NCBI RefSeq assembly: GCF_000026105.1
Contig: NC_008027.1
Span: 1,690,001-1,754,000, forward strand
DNA from: Pseudomonas entomophila L48
GTDB lineage: Bacteria; Pseudomonadota; Gammaproteobacteria; Pseudomonadales; Pseudomonadaceae
Reading direction: 5' to 3'
DNA: 64,000 nt
The notes below the pieces were generated by a model. That model was not told the DNA's origin and searched no databases. It saw only the letters and a list, made by a program, of their open reading frames with translations. This document shows positions 44,705 to 53,845 of this stretch, piece by piece. A program made the translations under genes and the position numbers. The number at the start of each line of letters is the position of its first letter. Position 1 is the first letter of the stretch.

Positions 44705-46120
44705 TCAGACCAACGTCTCGATCCGCAGCGTATTAGTCGAACCCGGCTTGCCGAAAGGCACACCGGCGGTGATCAGCAGCGTGTCGCCACGGCTGGCCAT
44801 GCCTTGCGCCTGGGCGATCTCCAGTGCGGTGGAAACCACCTCGTCGACCTGGCGCAGGCGGTCGTTGACCACCGAGTGCACGCCCCAGGTCACGCTCAGG
44901 CGGCGGGCGGTGTTCAGGTTCGGCGTCAGGTTGAGGATCGGCGCCCGTGGCCGCTCGCGGGCGGCGCGCAGGGTCGAGGCCCCCGACTCGCTGTAGTTGA
45001 CCAGCACCGCCACCGGCAGGATGCCGCTGATGCGGCGGATCGCACAGCTGATGGCATCGGACACCGTCGCTTCGGCTTTCGGTCGGCCGACGTCGAGCTG
45101 GGCCTGGTAATCCGGACCGTTTTCCACCTGGCGGATGATCTTGCTCATCATCTGCACCGCTTCCAGCGGGTAGTCGCCCGAAGCCGTTTCGGCCGACAGC
45201 ATCACCGCGTCCGCGCCTTCGGCCACGGCGTTGGCCACATCGGTGACTTCGGCGCGGGTCGGGGCCGGCGAGAAGCGCATCGACTCGAGCATCTGGGTGG
45301 CCACCACCACGGGTTTGCCCAGCTGGCGGCAGGTGCCGATGATGCGCTTCTGGATCTGCGGCACGCTTTCGGCCGGCACTTCCACGCCCAGGTCGCCACG
45401 GGCGACCATGATGGCGTCGGACAGCTCGGCGATGGCTTGCAGTTGCTCGACCGCCGAAGGCTTCTCGATCTTGGCCATCAGGTAGGCGCGGTCACCGATC
45501 AGTTGGCGTGCCTCGGTGATGTCTTCGGGGCGCTGCACGAACGACAGGGCCACCCAGTCGACGCCCAGTTCCAGGCCGAAGGCCAGGTCGCGGCGGTCCT
45601 TCTCGGTGAGCGGGGAGAGGTCCAGCACCGCTTGGGGCACGTTGACCCCCTTGCGGTCGGACAGCTCGCCACCGGCCAGCACTTCGGTGTCGATAGCGTC
45701 GTGGTGCTTGGCGGTCACTCGCAGGCGCAGCTTGCCGTCGTCCAGCAGCAGGTCCATGCCGGGTTCCAGCGCGGCGATGATCTCCGGGTGTGGCAGGTTG
45801 ACCCGGTGGCTGTCACCCGGGGTCTTGTCCAGGTCCAGGCGCAGGGCCTGGCCGCGTTGCAGTTGCACCTTGCCTTCGGCGAAGCGGCCGACCCGCAGTT
45901 TCGGGCCCTGCAGGTCCATGAGGATACCCAGCGGGTAGTTGAGCTGCTGCTCGACTTCGCGGATCCACTGGTAGCGCAGGGCGTGGTCGGCGTGCTCGCC
46001 GTGGCTGAAATTGAGGCGGAAGATGTTCACCCCGGCTTCGACCAGCTGGCGGATGTCATCGATGCCGTTGATCGCAGGCCCTAGGGTGGCGAGGATTTTG
46101 ACTTTTTTATCAGGCGTCAT
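44705..46120 (-). CDS. pykF: Pyruvate kinase
   Basis: Turns phosphoenolpyruvate and ADP into pyruvate and ATP. All signature parts are present: KILATLGPA at the start, NFSHGEHADH near residue 38, MDLQGPKLRVG near 67, LSFVQRPEDI near 192, MAKIEKPSA, MVARGDLGVEVP near 240. 471 residues. It is the last gene of the gcl-hyi-glxR-ttuD-pyk series, overlapping ttuD by 4 bp (ATGA), so it completes the glyoxylate-to-pyruvate pathway here. The symbol follows P. putida usage; pykA elsewhere in the genome would be a separate gene. Confidence 0.93.
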   Translation of the reverse strand: MTPDKKVKILATLGPAINGIDDIRQLVEAGVNIFRLNFSHGEHADHALRYQWIREVEQQLNYPLGILMDLQGPKLRVGRFAEGKVQLQRGQALRLDLDKTPGDSHRVNLPHPEIIAALEPGMDLLLDDGKLRLRVTAKHHDAIDTEVLAGGELSDRKGVNVPQAVLDLSPLTEKDRRDLAFGLELGVDWVALSFVQRPEDITEARQLIGDRAYLMAKIEKPSAVEQLQAIAELSDAIMVARGDLGVEVPAESVPQIQKRIIGTCRQLGKPVVVATQMLESMRFSPAPTRAEVTDVANAVAEGADAVMLSAETASGDYPLEAVQMMSKIIRQVENGPDYQAQLDVGRPKAEATVSDAISCAIRRISGILPVAVLVNYSESGASTLRAARERPRAPILNLTPNLNTARRLSVTWGVHSVVNDRLRQVDEVVSTALEIAQAQGMASRGDTLLITAGVPFGKPGSTNTLRIETLV

Positions 46121-47391
46121 GATTGCGGGGTCTCGAGGATCAGGATGGCGCGGAAGTCGTTGACGTTGGTGCGGGTCGGTTCGGTGACGATCAGCGCGTC
46201 GAGCGCCGCGAAGTAGCCGTAACCGTTGTTGTTGTCCAGCTCGTCGCTGGCCGACAGGCCCAGGGCCTCGGCGCGGGCGTAGCTGTCCGGGGTCATGAAG
46301 GCGCCGGCGTTGTCTTCCGAACCATCGATGCCGTCGGTGTCACCGGCCAGGGCGTACACGCCCGGCAGGCCCTTGAGGCTTTCGGTGAGGCTGAGCAGGA
46401 ACTCGGCGTTGCGCCCGCCACGGCCGTTGCCGCGCACGGTGACGGTGGTCTCGCCACCGGACAGGATCACGCAGGGCGCCTTCAGTGGCTGGCCGTGCAG
46501 GACGATCTGCCGGGCGATGCCGGCGTGCACCTTCGCCACCTCGCGGGACTCACCCTCCAGGTCACCGAGGATCAGCGGGCTGAAACCGGCCTGGCGGGCT
46601 TTCACCGCTGCGGCCTCCAGCGATTGCTGGGGCCTGGCGATCAGCTGGAAGTGGCTGCGCGCGAGGGTGGGGTCGTCGGCCTTGACGGTTTCCGAGGCTG
46701 GGTTGTTCAGCCAGTCGATGACGGCTTTCGGTGCTTCGATGTTGTAGCGCTTGAGGATCGCCAGGGCGTCGGCCGAGGTGCTCGGGTCGGCCACGGTGGG
46801 GCCGGAGGCAATGACGGTGGCAAGGTCGCCGGGCACGTCGGAAATCGCGTAGGTATAGACGGTGGCCGGCCAGCAGGCCTTGGCCAGGCGGCCGCCCTTG
46901 ATCGCCGAAAGGTGCTTGCGCACGCAGTTCATCTCGCCGATGGTGGCGCCGGACTTGAGCAGGGCCTTGTTGATCTGCTGCTTGTCGGCCAGGGTCAGGC
47001 CTTCGGCGGGCAGCGCCAGCAGCGCGGAACCACCACCGGACAGCAGGAAGATGACGCGGTCGTCTTCGCTCAGGTTGCTGACCAGCGCCAGCACGCGCTT
47101 GGCCACGGCCAGGCCTGCGGCGTCGGGGACCGGGTGGGCGGCTTCGACCACCTCGATTTTCTGGCAGCTGGCGCCATGGCCGTAGCGGGTGACCACCAGG
47201 CCGGAGACTTCGCCTTGCCAGCTCTTCTCGACCACTTCGGCCATGGCCGCGGCGGCCTTGCCGGCGCCGATGACGATGACCCGGCCGCTGCGGTCGGCGG
47301 GCAGGCAGGGTTCCAGCACCTGGCGGGGGTGGGCGGCGGCGATGGCTGTGTCGAACAGTTCGCGCAGGAGTTCTTGTGGATCGACCGACAT
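46117..47391 (-). CDS. ttuD: Glycerate 2-kinase / hydroxypyruvate reductase family protein
   Basis: A 424-residue MOFRL-fold protein. The glycerate kinase domain has VIVIGAGKAAAAMAEVVEKS near residue 40, LLSGGGSALLALPAEGL near 112 and ISDVPGDLATVIASGPT near 182; the C-terminal MOFRL part has VILSGGETTVTVRGNGRGGR. It would phosphorylate D-glycerate to 2-phosphoglycerate, handing it to enolase and pyruvate kinase; older names call it hydroxypyruvate reductase. Start at 47391 (MSVDPQELL) gives the P. putida TtuD length. It overlaps pyk by 4 bp. A REP pair separates it from glxR. Confidence 0.9.
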   Translation of the reverse strand: MSVDPQELLRELFDTAIAAAHPRQVLEPCLPADRSGRVIVIGAGKAAAAMAEVVEKSWQGEVSGLVVTRYGHGASCQKIEVVEAAHPVPDAAGLAVAKRVLALVSNLSEDDRVIFLLSGGGSALLALPAEGLTLADKQQINKALLKSGATIGEMNCVRKHLSAIKGGRLAKACWPATVYTYAISDVPGDLATVIASGPTVADPSTSADALAILKRYNIEAPKAVIDWLNNPASETVKADDPTLARSHFQLIARPQQSLEAAAVKARQAGFSPLILGDLEGESREVAKVHAGIARQIVLHGQPLKAPCVILSGGETTVTVRGNGRGGRNAEFLLSLTESLKGLPGVYALAGDTDGIDGSEDNAGAFMTPDSYARAEALGLSASDELDNNNGYGYFAALDALIVTEPTRTNVNDFRAILILETPQS

Positions 47392-47528
47392 GGCAGGCTC
47401 CCAAAATTCTTGTTGTTCTGCAGAATCGAAAACGCCCCTGGAACTGCCTCCGTGCAGGCCGAACCAGGGGCGGGTGTTGCTCGGTGCTACCTCATGGACC
47501 TGTGGTTGCAGGTTCATTGGTGTTGCCG

Positions 47529-47602
47529 CATCGCGGATGAATCCGCTCCTACAGGCCATTCATCACGATCGGGTCAACCTGTAGGAGCGGATTCATCCGC
47601 GA
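47529..47602. repeat. REP pair between glxR and ttuD
   Basis: CATCGCGGATGAATCCGCTC (to CTACAGG) and its reverse complement around a 25-bp centre. It sits inside the gcl operon, in the 226-bp gap between the glxR stop and ttuD start. Confidence 0.82.
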
Positions 47603-47617
47603 AGGGCCGGTACAGAT

Positions 47618-48511
47618 TTACTTGTCGTCGCGGATCGAGAAGTTGGCCATGTGCTCCAGGCCCTTGATCAGCGCCGAGTGGTCCCAGTTGCCGCCGCCCA
47701 GTGCCACGCAGGTGCTGAACACTTGCTGGGCGTTGGAGGTGTTGGGCAGGTTGATACCCAGCTCCTTGGCGCCCTGCAGGGCCAGGTTCAGGTCCTTCTG
47801 GTGCAGGTTGATGCGGAAGCCTGGGTCGAAGGTGCCCTTGATCATGCGCTCGGCGTGCACTTCGAGGATCTTCGACGAGGCGAAGCCGCCCATCAGCGCT
47901 TCACGCACCTTGGCTGGGTCCGCGCCGTTCTTGGCGGCGAACAGCAGGGCCTCGCCGACAGCCTGGATGTTCAGGGCGACGATGATCTGGTTGGCGACCT
48001 TGGCGGTCTGGCCATCGCCGTTGCCACCGACGCGGGTGATGTTCTTGCCCATGGCTTCGAACAGCGGCAGGGCGCGTTCGAAGGCTTTCGGGCAACCACC
48101 GACCATGATGCTCAGGGTCGCGGCCTTGGCACCGACTTCACCGCCGGAGACCGGGGCGTCCAGATAGGCGGCGCCGGTGGCCTTGATCTTCTCGGCGAAG
48201 GCCTTGGTGGCGGTAGGGGAGATCGAGCTCATGTCGATCACCACCTTGTTCGGGCCGACACCCTCGACGACACCGTTTTCACCGAACAGGACGCTTTCGA
48301 CCTGCGGGGTGTCCGGCACCATGACGATGATGAACTCAGCTTCCTGGGCCACTTCCTTCGGGTTGGCCAGGGCCACGGCGCCAGCGGCGATCAGGTCGGC
48401 CGGGGCGGCGTCGTGGTGGGTGGAAACGAAGATGCTGTGACCTGCTTTTTGCAGGTTCTGGGCCATGGGCTTGCCCATGATGCCGGTGCCGAGGAAACCG
48501 ATTTTAGCCAT
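47618..48511 (-). CDS. glxR: Tartronate semialdehyde reductase
   Basis: Reduces tartronate semialdehyde to D-glycerate with NAD(P)H. Belongs to the 3-hydroxyisobutyrate dehydrogenase family: Rossmann motif GFLGTGIMGKPMAQNL at residues 5-20, substrate site DAPVSGGEVGAKAATLS near 120, and the catalytic Lys in GQTAKVANQIIVALN near 170. 297 residues. It uses the product of Gcl and gives glycerate to TtuD. It follows hyi by 180 bp, which include a REP pair. Confidence 0.93.
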   Translation of the reverse strand: MAKIGFLGTGIMGKPMAQNLQKAGHSIFVSTHHDAAPADLIAAGAVALANPKEVAQEAEFIIVMVPDTPQVESVLFGENGVVEGVGPNKVVIDMSSISPTATKAFAEKIKATGAAYLDAPVSGGEVGAKAATLSIMVGGCPKAFERALPLFEAMGKNITRVGGNGDGQTAKVANQIIVALNIQAVGEALLFAAKNGADPAKVREALMGGFASSKILEVHAERMIKGTFDPGFRINLHQKDLNLALQGAKELGINLPNTSNAQQVFSTCVALGGGNWDHSALIKGLEHMANFSIRDDK

Positions 48512-48557
48512 GAGAGTTCTGCCTCTTTGTATTTGTATGAACAGGCGACCAGGCCCC

Positions 48558-48673
48558 TGTAGGAGCGGCCTTGTGCCGCGAAAGGGGCGCGCAGCGGCCC
48601 CACGATCTCAATCACGCCGGAAGATTGCCGGGGCTGCTGCGCAGCCCGTTCGCGGCACAAGGCCGCTCCTACA
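48558..48673. repeat. REP pair (116 bp) between hyi and glxR
   Basis: TGTAGGAGCGGCCTTGTGCC and its reverse complement enclose a roughly 50-bp centre. The arm ends TTGTGCCGCGAA mark a third REP subtype, also seen once at 59868. Confidence 0.82.
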
Positions 48674-48690
48674 ATGGTCCCGCGTGCGTC

Positions 48691-49473
48691 TCAAATTGCG
48701 TTGTGCGTCTTCAGCCAGCCCAGGCCGGCTTCGGTGGTGGTCTTGGGCTTGTACTCCGCGCCCACCCAGCCCTGGTAGCCGATGCGGTCCAGGTGCTCGA
48801 ACAGGAAGCGGTAGTTGATCTCGCCGGTGCCCGGTTCGTGGCGGCCCGGGTTGTCGGCCAGTTGCACGTGGTTGATCAGCTTCAGGTTGGCTTCCAGGGT
48901 GCGGGCCAGGTCACCTTCCATGATCTGCATGTGGTAGATGTCGTACTGCAGGAACAGGTTGTCGCTGCCCACCTCGGCCTGGATTTCCAGGGCTTGCTTG
49001 GTGGTGTTCAGGTAGAAGCCCGGGATGTCGCGGGTGTTGATCATTTCCATGACCAGGCGGATCCCGACGGCCTTGAGCTTGTCGGCGGCGTAGCGCAGGT
49101 TTTCGACGAAGGTCTTGCGCACGGTGGCGCAGTCCAGGCCTTCGGGGCGGATGCCGGCCAGGGCGTTGACCTGGGTGTTGCCCAGCACCTTGGCGTACTC
49201 GATGGCCTTGTCGACACCGGCGCGGAACTCTTCGACGCGATCCGGGTGGCAGGTGATGCCGCGCTCACCTTTCGCCCAGTCGCCTGCGGGCAGGTTGAAC
49301 AGCACTTGGGTGAGGCCGTGGGCCTCAAGTTGCTGCTTGATTTCGTTGGCGCTGAAATCGTACGGGAAGAGGTATTCGACACCGCTGAAGCCAGCGTCGG
49401 CGGCGGCCTTGAAGCGGGCCAGGAAGTCCTGTTCGGTGAACAGCATGGACAGGTTGGCGGCGAAGCGAGGCAT
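48691..49473 (-). CDS. hyi: Hydroxypyruvate isomerase
   Basis: Interconverts hydroxypyruvate and tartronate semialdehyde, next to Gcl. A TIM-barrel xylose-isomerase-like protein of 260 residues: MPRFAANLSMLFTEQDFLARF, GVEYLFPYDFSANEIKQQL and YHMQIMEGDLARTL near 180 carry metal ligands. Length and start MPRFAANLSMLF are as in E. coli Hyi. It follows gcl by 54 bp. In P. putida it belongs to the gcl operon. Confidence 0.93.
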   Translation of the reverse strand: MPRFAANLSMLFTEQDFLARFKAAADAGFSGVEYLFPYDFSANEIKQQLEAHGLTQVLFNLPAGDWAKGERGITCHPDRVEEFRAGVDKAIEYAKVLGNTQVNALAGIRPEGLDCATVRKTFVENLRYAADKLKAVGIRLVMEMINTRDIPGFYLNTTKQALEIQAEVGSDNLFLQYDIYHMQIMEGDLARTLEANLKLINHVQLADNPGRHEPGTGEINYRFLFEHLDRIGYQGWVGAEYKPKTTTEAGLGWLKTHNAI

Positions 49474-49527
49474 AGGTCGTCTCCTTGCGTTGAAGACCCC
49501 CGCGCAAGGCGCGGGGGCGTCAGGCGA

Positions 49528-51303
49528 TCAGTCCAGCAGCGAGATGGCGGTTGGCGCGTCGTTACCCACCAGGGCGAGGTCTTCGAATTCGTTGACCGCG
49601 TTGATCTCGGTGCCCATGGAAATGTTGGTCACGCGCTCGAGAATCACTTCGACCACCACCGGTACGCGGAACTCTTCGGCCATCTTCTGCGCCTTGAGCA
49701 GGGCAGGGGCGATGTCGGCCGGTTCGAACACGCGCAGGGCCTTGCAACCCAGGCCCTCGACCACGGCGACGTGGTCGACACCATAGGTGGCGGCGTCGGT
49801 GGCGTTGATGTTCTCGAAGGCCAGTTGTACACAGTAATCCATGTCGAAGCCACGCTGGGCCTGGCGGATCAGACCCAGGTAGGCGTTGTTCACCAGCACA
49901 TGGACGTACGGCAGGTTGAACTGCGCGCCCACCGCCAGCTCTTCGATCATGAACTGGAAGTCGTAGTCACCCGACAGCGCGACCACCTTGCGCTTCGGAT
50001 CGGCCTTGACCACACCCAGCGCGGCCGGAATGGTCCAGCCCAGCGGGCCGGCCTGGCCGCAGTTGATCCAGTGGCGTGGCTTGTACACGTGCAGGAACTG
50101 CGCGCCGGCGATTTGCGACAGGCCGATGGTGCTGACGTAGCAGGTGTCCTTGCCGAATACCTGGTTCATCTCTTCGTACACGCGCTGCGGCTTGACCGGC
50201 ACGTTGTCGAAGTGGGTCTTGCGCTGCAGGGTGGCTTTGCGCTGCTGGCAGTCTTCCAGCCAGGCCTTGCGGCACTTGAGCTTGCCGGCGGCTTTCCACT
50301 CGCGGGCCACTTCGAGGAACACGTCCAGCGCCTTGCCGGCGTCGGAAACGATACCCAGGTCAGGCGTGAACACGCGGCCGATCTGGGTCGGTTCGATGTC
50401 CACGTGCACGAACTTGCGGCCTTCGGTGTACACGTCGACGGAGCCGGTGTGGCGGTTGGCCCAGCGGTTGCCGATACCGAACACCAGGTCGGACTTGAGC
50501 AGGGTGGCGTTGCCGTAGCGGTGCGAAGTCTGCAGGCCGACCATGCCGACCATCAGTTCGTGATCGTCCGGGATGGTGCCCCAGCCCATCAGGGTCGGGA
50601 TCACCGGCACGCCGGTCAGTTCGGCGAATTCGACCAGCTTGTCGCTGGCGTCGGCGTTGATGATGCCACCACCGGCCACCAGCAGCGGGCGTTCGGCGTC
50701 ATTGAGCAGGGCCAGGGCTTTTTCGGCCTGTACGCGGCTGGCTTGCGGCTTGTGAACGGGCAGCGGCTCGTAGGCGTCGATGTCGAACTCGATTTCAGCC
50801 ATCTGCACGTCGAACGGCAGGTCGATCAGCACCGGGCCTGGGCGGCCGGTGCGCATTTCATAGAAGGCCTTCTGGAAGGCGTAGGGCACCTGGCCCGGTT
50901 CCAGGACGGTGGTCGCCCACTTGGTCACCGGCTTGACGATGCTGGTGATGTCGACGGCCTGGAAGTCTTCCTTGTGCAGGCGCGCACGCGGCGCCTGGCC
51001 GGTGATGCAGAGGATCGGGATGGAGTCGGCCGAGGCGCTGTACAGGCCGGTGACCATGTCGGTGCCGGCAGGGCCGGAAGTGCCGATGCACACACCGATA
51101 TTGCCCGGGTTGGCGCGGGTGTAGCCCTCGGCCATGTGCGAGGCACCTTCGACGTGGCGAGCGAGGACGTGATCGATGCCACCGACTTTCTTCAGGGCCG
51201 AGTACAGCGGGTTGATGGCAGCCCCTGGAATGCCGAACGCGGTATCTACACCTTCACGGCGCATGACCAGAACGGCTGCATCGATTGCTCTCATTTTGCT
51301 CAT
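49528..51303 (-). CDS. gcl: Glyoxylate carboligase (tartronate-semialdehyde synthase)
   Basis: A ThDP/FAD enzyme that joins two glyoxylate molecules to tartronate semialdehyde and CO2. Residue 51 is Val ([13 protein letters not shown]), where most ThDP enzymes have Glu; this Val is the mark of glyoxylate carboligase. The ThDP-binding [18 protein letters not shown] and [12 protein letters not shown] occur near residues 445-475. 591 residues. It is the first gene of gcl-hyi-glxR-ttuD-pyk. Its promoter region, shared with a divergent GlcG-like gene, has two TTGTATACAA boxes and one RutR-like box; one box lies only 26 bp before the start codon, good for repression. Confidence 0.96.
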   Translation of the reverse strand: MSKMRAIDAAVLVMRREGVDTAFGIPGAAINPLYSALKKVGGIDHVLARHVEGASHMAEGYTRANPGNIGVCIGTSGPAGTDMVTGLYSASADSIPILCITGQAPRARLHKEDFQAVDITSIVKPVTKWATTVLEPGQVPYAFQKAFYEMRTGRPGPVLIDLPFDVQMAEIEFDIDAYEPLPVHKPQASRVQAEKALALLNDAERPLLVAGGGIINADASDKLVEFAELTGVPVIPTLMGWGTIPDDHELMVGMVGLQTSHRYGNATLLKSDLVFGIGNRWANRHTGSVDVYTEGRKFVHVDIEPTQIGRVFTPDLGIVSDAGKALDVFLEVAREWKAAGKLKCRKAWLEDCQQRKATLQRKTHFDNVPVKPQRVYEEMNQVFGKDTCYVSTIGLSQIAGAQFLHVYKPRHWINCGQAGPLGWTIPAALGVVKADPKRKVVALSGDYDFQFMIEELAVGAQFNLPYVHVLVNNAYLGLIRQAQRGFDMDYCVQLAFENINATDAATYGVDHVAVVEGLGCKALRVFEPADIAPALLKAQKMAEEFRVPVVVEVILERVTNISMGTEINAVNEFEDLALVGNDAPTAISLLD

Positions 51304-51328
51304 GGGTTGTGCCTCATCGATTTTGTAA

Positions 51329-51338
51329 TTGTATACAA
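51329..51338. promoter_or_regulatory. TTGTATACAA palindrome before gcl
   Basis: Perfect palindrome, 26 bp upstream of the gcl start codon, where bound repressor would block initiation. Same sequence as 38714, 51469 and 63406. Confidence 0.75.
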
Positions 51339-51402
51339 CTTGCGTTGCGGCAGAGTGTATTCATGCTCGGCGCAAAAGGTCAATCCATTTTCGTCGGCGG
51401 GT

Positions 51403-51418
51403 TTGACTCACCGGTCAT
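51403..51418. promoter_or_regulatory. RutR-like box between gcl and the GlcG-like gene
   Basis: TTGACTCACCGGTCAT: TTGAC-N6-GTCAT, 10 of 14 matches to the E. coli RutR pattern. It stands midway between the two TTGTATACAA boxes. A further half site AAGGTCAA is at 51376-51383. Confidence 0.55.
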
Positions 51419-51468
51419 GCCCATTAAAGGCGGCATTTCGTCGCAGTCGTCATAATTGCGCCAAAAAA

Positions 51469-51478
51469 TTGTATACAA
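51469..51478. promoter_or_regulatory. TTGTATACAA palindrome before the GlcG-like gene
   Basis: Perfect palindrome, 82 bp before the start codon of the GlcG-like gene; second box in the divergent gcl region. Confidence 0.75.
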
Positions 51479-51560
51479 ATAGTGCCTTTGTTGTGTTCTA
51501 TGCTGTCTATCGGTTTTCAACTGCCCTCAGGGCTTCTCACAACAAGAAGAGGACCTTTCC

Positions 51561-52001
51561 ATGAACGCATTGACCCTGAAAGTCGCCGTAGGCGTGGTGA
51601 ACGCCGCGCTGGCCGCAGGCCGCAAGATCAACGCCGCGCCATTGACGGTGGCGGTGCTGGACGCTGGCGGGCACCTGCTGGCGCTGCAGCGCGAGGACGG
51701 CGCCAGCCTGCTGAGGCCGGAAGTCGCCATCGGCAAGGCCTGGGGCGCGGTGGCCCTGGGCAAGGGCTCGCGCCTGCTGGCGCTGGACTCGCAGCAGCGG
51801 CCGGCGTTCTACGCCGCGCTGAACGGGTTGGGTGAGCGGCCGGTGGTGCCTGTGCCGGGCGGTGTGCTGATCCGCGATCAGGAGGGCAAGGTGCTGGGTT
51901 CGGTGGGGATCAGCGGGGATACGTCGGATATCGACGAGCAGTGCGCGATCAATGCGATCGAAGAGGTGGGGCTGACGGCGGATGCGGGGGTGGCGGCTTA
52001 A
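51561..52001 (+). CDS. GlcG/HbpS family heme-binding-like protein
   Basis: A 146-residue DUF336 protein of the GlcG/HbpS fold. The family pattern is VAVLDAGGHLLALQREDGA (residues 30-48), ATALGKGS-like VALGKGSRLLALD and GVGISG-like GSVGISGDTSDIDEQCA near the end. GlcG lies in glycolate operons; its task is not settled. It is divergent from gcl and shares operator boxes with it, so it is probably made under the same conditions. It could bind a glyoxylate-related ligand, but that is a guess. No signal peptide. Confidence 0.85.
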   Translation: MNALTLKVAVGVVNAALAAGRKINAAPLTVAVLDAGGHLLALQREDGASLLRPEVAIGKAWGAVALGKGSRLLALDSQQRPAFYAALNGLGERPVVPVPGGVLIRDQEGKVLGSVGISGDTSDIDEQCAINAIEEVGLTADAGVAA

Positions 52002-52032
52002 GGCTCGAGCTATTGGGGCCGCGATGCGGCCC

Positions 52033-52080
52033 ATCGCCGGCAAGCCGGCTCCTACAGTAGGAGCCGGCTTGCTGGCGAAT
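52033..52080. repeat. REP pair (TCGCCGGC type, short centre)
   Basis: ATCGCCGGCAAGCCGGCTCC and its reverse complement (with GCTGGC at one end) separated by only 6 bp. It lies between two convergent genes. Confidence 0.82.
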
Positions 52081-52088
52081 TGGCCTTG

Positions 52089-52700
52089 TCAGGCGGCCTC
52101 GGGCTCGCAGCCCTTCAATACCAGGCGAATGATGGTTTCCGCCGCCGCGTCGTAATCACTGTCGGCCAGCTTCGCCTTGCCGGTCACCACGGCGATCTGC
52201 CAGTCGAAATCGGCGTACGTCTGCGTCGCTGCCCAGATGCTGAACATCAGGTGGTGCGGGTCGACATTGGCGATCTGCCCGCGCTCGATCCAGCGCTGGA
52301 TGCACTCGATGTTGTGCCGGGCCTGCTCGTTGAGCTGCTCGACCTGGCTGGGCGAGAGGTGCGGCGCGCCGTGCATGATCTCGCTGGCGAACACTTTCGA
52401 GGCGTGGGGCAGGTCGCGGGAGATGCGGATCTTCGAGCGAATGTACGAACTCAGCACTTCTTTTGGATCACCGTCGGCGTTGAACGGCGTCGAGGCCTGC
52501 ATGATCGGCGCGATGATGCTCTCGAGCACCTCGCGGTAGAGGTTTTCCTTCGACTTGAAGTAGTAGTACACGTTGGGCTTGGGCAGGCCGGCCTTGGCCG
52601 CGATATCGCTGGTCTTGGTGGCGGCGAAGCCCTTGTCGGCGAATTCTTCACTGGCCGCGCGCAGGATCAGTTCCTTGTTGCGCTCGCGAATGGTGCTCAT
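52089..52700 (-). CDS. TetR family regulator resembling RutR
   Basis: A 203-residue regulator. The helix-turn-helix covers residues 12-50 (IAAKAGLPKPNVYYYFKSKE). The C-terminal half follows E. coli RutR closely in places: RISRDLPHASKVFASEI against VSRDYPQASRLFCMEM, and DPHHLMFSIWAATQTYADF against DPQHLIFMIWASTQHYADF. RutR senses uracil and in E. coli also controls gcl and allantoin genes. Boxes of the RutR form lie in the gcl, puuE and NCS1 promoter regions of this window, so this protein is their likely reader. No such box is seen at its own promoter. The start at 52700 (MSTIRERN) gives the family length. Confidence 0.85.
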   Translation of the reverse strand: MSTIRERNKELILRAASEEFADKGFAATKTSDIAAKAGLPKPNVYYYFKSKENLYREVLESIIAPIMQASTPFNADGDPKEVLSSYIRSKIRISRDLPHASKVFASEIMHGAPHLSPSQVEQLNEQARHNIECIQRWIERGQIANVDPHHLMFSIWAATQTYADFDWQIAVVTGKAKLADSDYDAAAETIIRLVLKGCEPEAA

Positions 52701-52833
52701 TGTCGGGGATCTTCCTCGTGTCTGGCCGCCCTCCAAGAGGGATCGCGCATGGTAGCACCGCCCCGGACAGGCGCTCAAGGCAGCGACTTTGCGCTAGAAT
52801 CCGGGCCTTTGACCCCACTGGATACAGGCAAAC

Positions 52834-53748
52834 ATGGCAGGAAGCAGTCTACTGGTACTGATCGACGATATCGCCACGGTACTGGACGATGTCTCGGTAA
52901 TGACCAAGGTCGCGGCAAAGAAGACCGCGGGGGTGCTGGGCGACGACCTTGCACTCAATGCCCAGCAGGTCACCGGCGTGCGCGCCGACCGGGAAATTCC
53001 GGTGGTCTGGGCGGTGGCCAAGGGCTCGCTGGTGAACAAGGCGATCCTGGTGCCGGCGGCGCTGCTGATCAGTGCCTTCATCCCCTGGGCGGTGATCCCC
53101 CTGCTGATGGTCGGTGGCGCCTACCTGTGCTTTGAAGGTTTCGAGAAGCTGGCGCACAAGTTCCTGCACAGCAAGGCAGAGGACGAGGCGCAGCACGAGG
53201 CGCGCAAGGAAGCCCTGGCCGACGCCAATGTCGACCTGGTGGCGTATGAGAAAAGCAAGATCAAGGGCGCGGTGCGCACCGACTTCATCCTGTCCGCCGA
53301 GATTATTGCCATTACTCTGGGTATCGTGGCCGACGCGCCGCTGAGCCAGCAGATCGTCGTGCTGTCGGGCATCGCCGTCGTCATGACCATCGGTGTCTAT
53401 GGCCTGGTGGGCGGTATCGTCAAGCTCGACGACCTCGGGCTGTGGATGACCCAGAAATCCTCGGGCCTGGTTCGCGCCATCGGCGGCGGCATCCTGCGCG
53501 CCGCGCCGTACATGATGAAGGGCCTGTCGGTGATCGGTACCGCCGCCATGTTCCTGGTTGGTGGCGGCATCCTGGTGCATGGTATTGCGCCGTTGCACCA
53601 TGCCATCGAAGCGTTTGCCGATGGGCGGGGCGGGGCGCTGACCGGGGCCGTGCTCAACGGTGTTGCCGGTGTGGTGGCCGGCGCCGTTGTGCTGGCCGTG
53701 GTCGCGGTGCTGGGCAAGCTGTGGCGGGGTGTGCGGCCTGCTCGCTGA
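52834..53748 (+). CDS. DUF808 family inner-membrane protein (YedI-like)
   Basis: A 304-residue membrane protein with about seven predicted helices. N-terminal [28 protein letters not shown] is the family signature, then [20 protein letters not shown] and [13 protein letters not shown]. The family is widespread and has no known function. The ATG at 52834 follows AGGCAAAC (weak ribosome site) and gives the usual length. It stands alone between the RutR-like gene (divergent) and a REP pair. Confidence 0.83.
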   Translation: MAGSSLLVLIDDIATVLDDVSVMTKVAAKKTAGVLGDDLALNAQQVTGVRADREIPVVWAVAKGSLVNKAILVPAALLISAFIPWAVIPLLMVGGAYLCFEGFEKLAHKFLHSKAEDEAQHEARKEALADANVDLVAYEKSKIKGAVRTDFILSAEIIAITLGIVADAPLSQQIVVLSGIAVVMTIGVYGLVGGIVKLDDLGLWMTQKSSGLVRAIGGGILRAAPYMMKGLSVIGTAAMFLVGGGILVHGIAPLHHAIEAFADGRGGALTGAVLNGVAGVVAGAVVLAVVAVLGKLWRGVRPAR

Positions 53749-53762
53749 GGCGGGTAGAGCGG

Positions 53763-53826
53763 TTCGCCGGCAAGCCGGCTCCTACAGGCGTTGCGTGATC
53801 CTTGTAGGAGCCGGCTTGCCGGCGAA
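53763..53826. repeat. REP pair (TTCGCCGGC type)
   Basis: TTCGCCGGCAAGCCGGCTCC and its reverse complement around a 20-bp centre, between two convergent genes. Confidence 0.85.
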
Positions 53827-53845
53827 CCGCCCTTGAATCAAGGCC

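Noticed and set aside
48571..51564. A 997-residue open frame on the plus strand opposite hyi and gcl
   Set aside because: It is the antisense frame of two well-defined genes, kept open by high GC at third codon positions. The composition (long runs rich in Val, Gly, Ala, His and Gln) is not that of a real protein.
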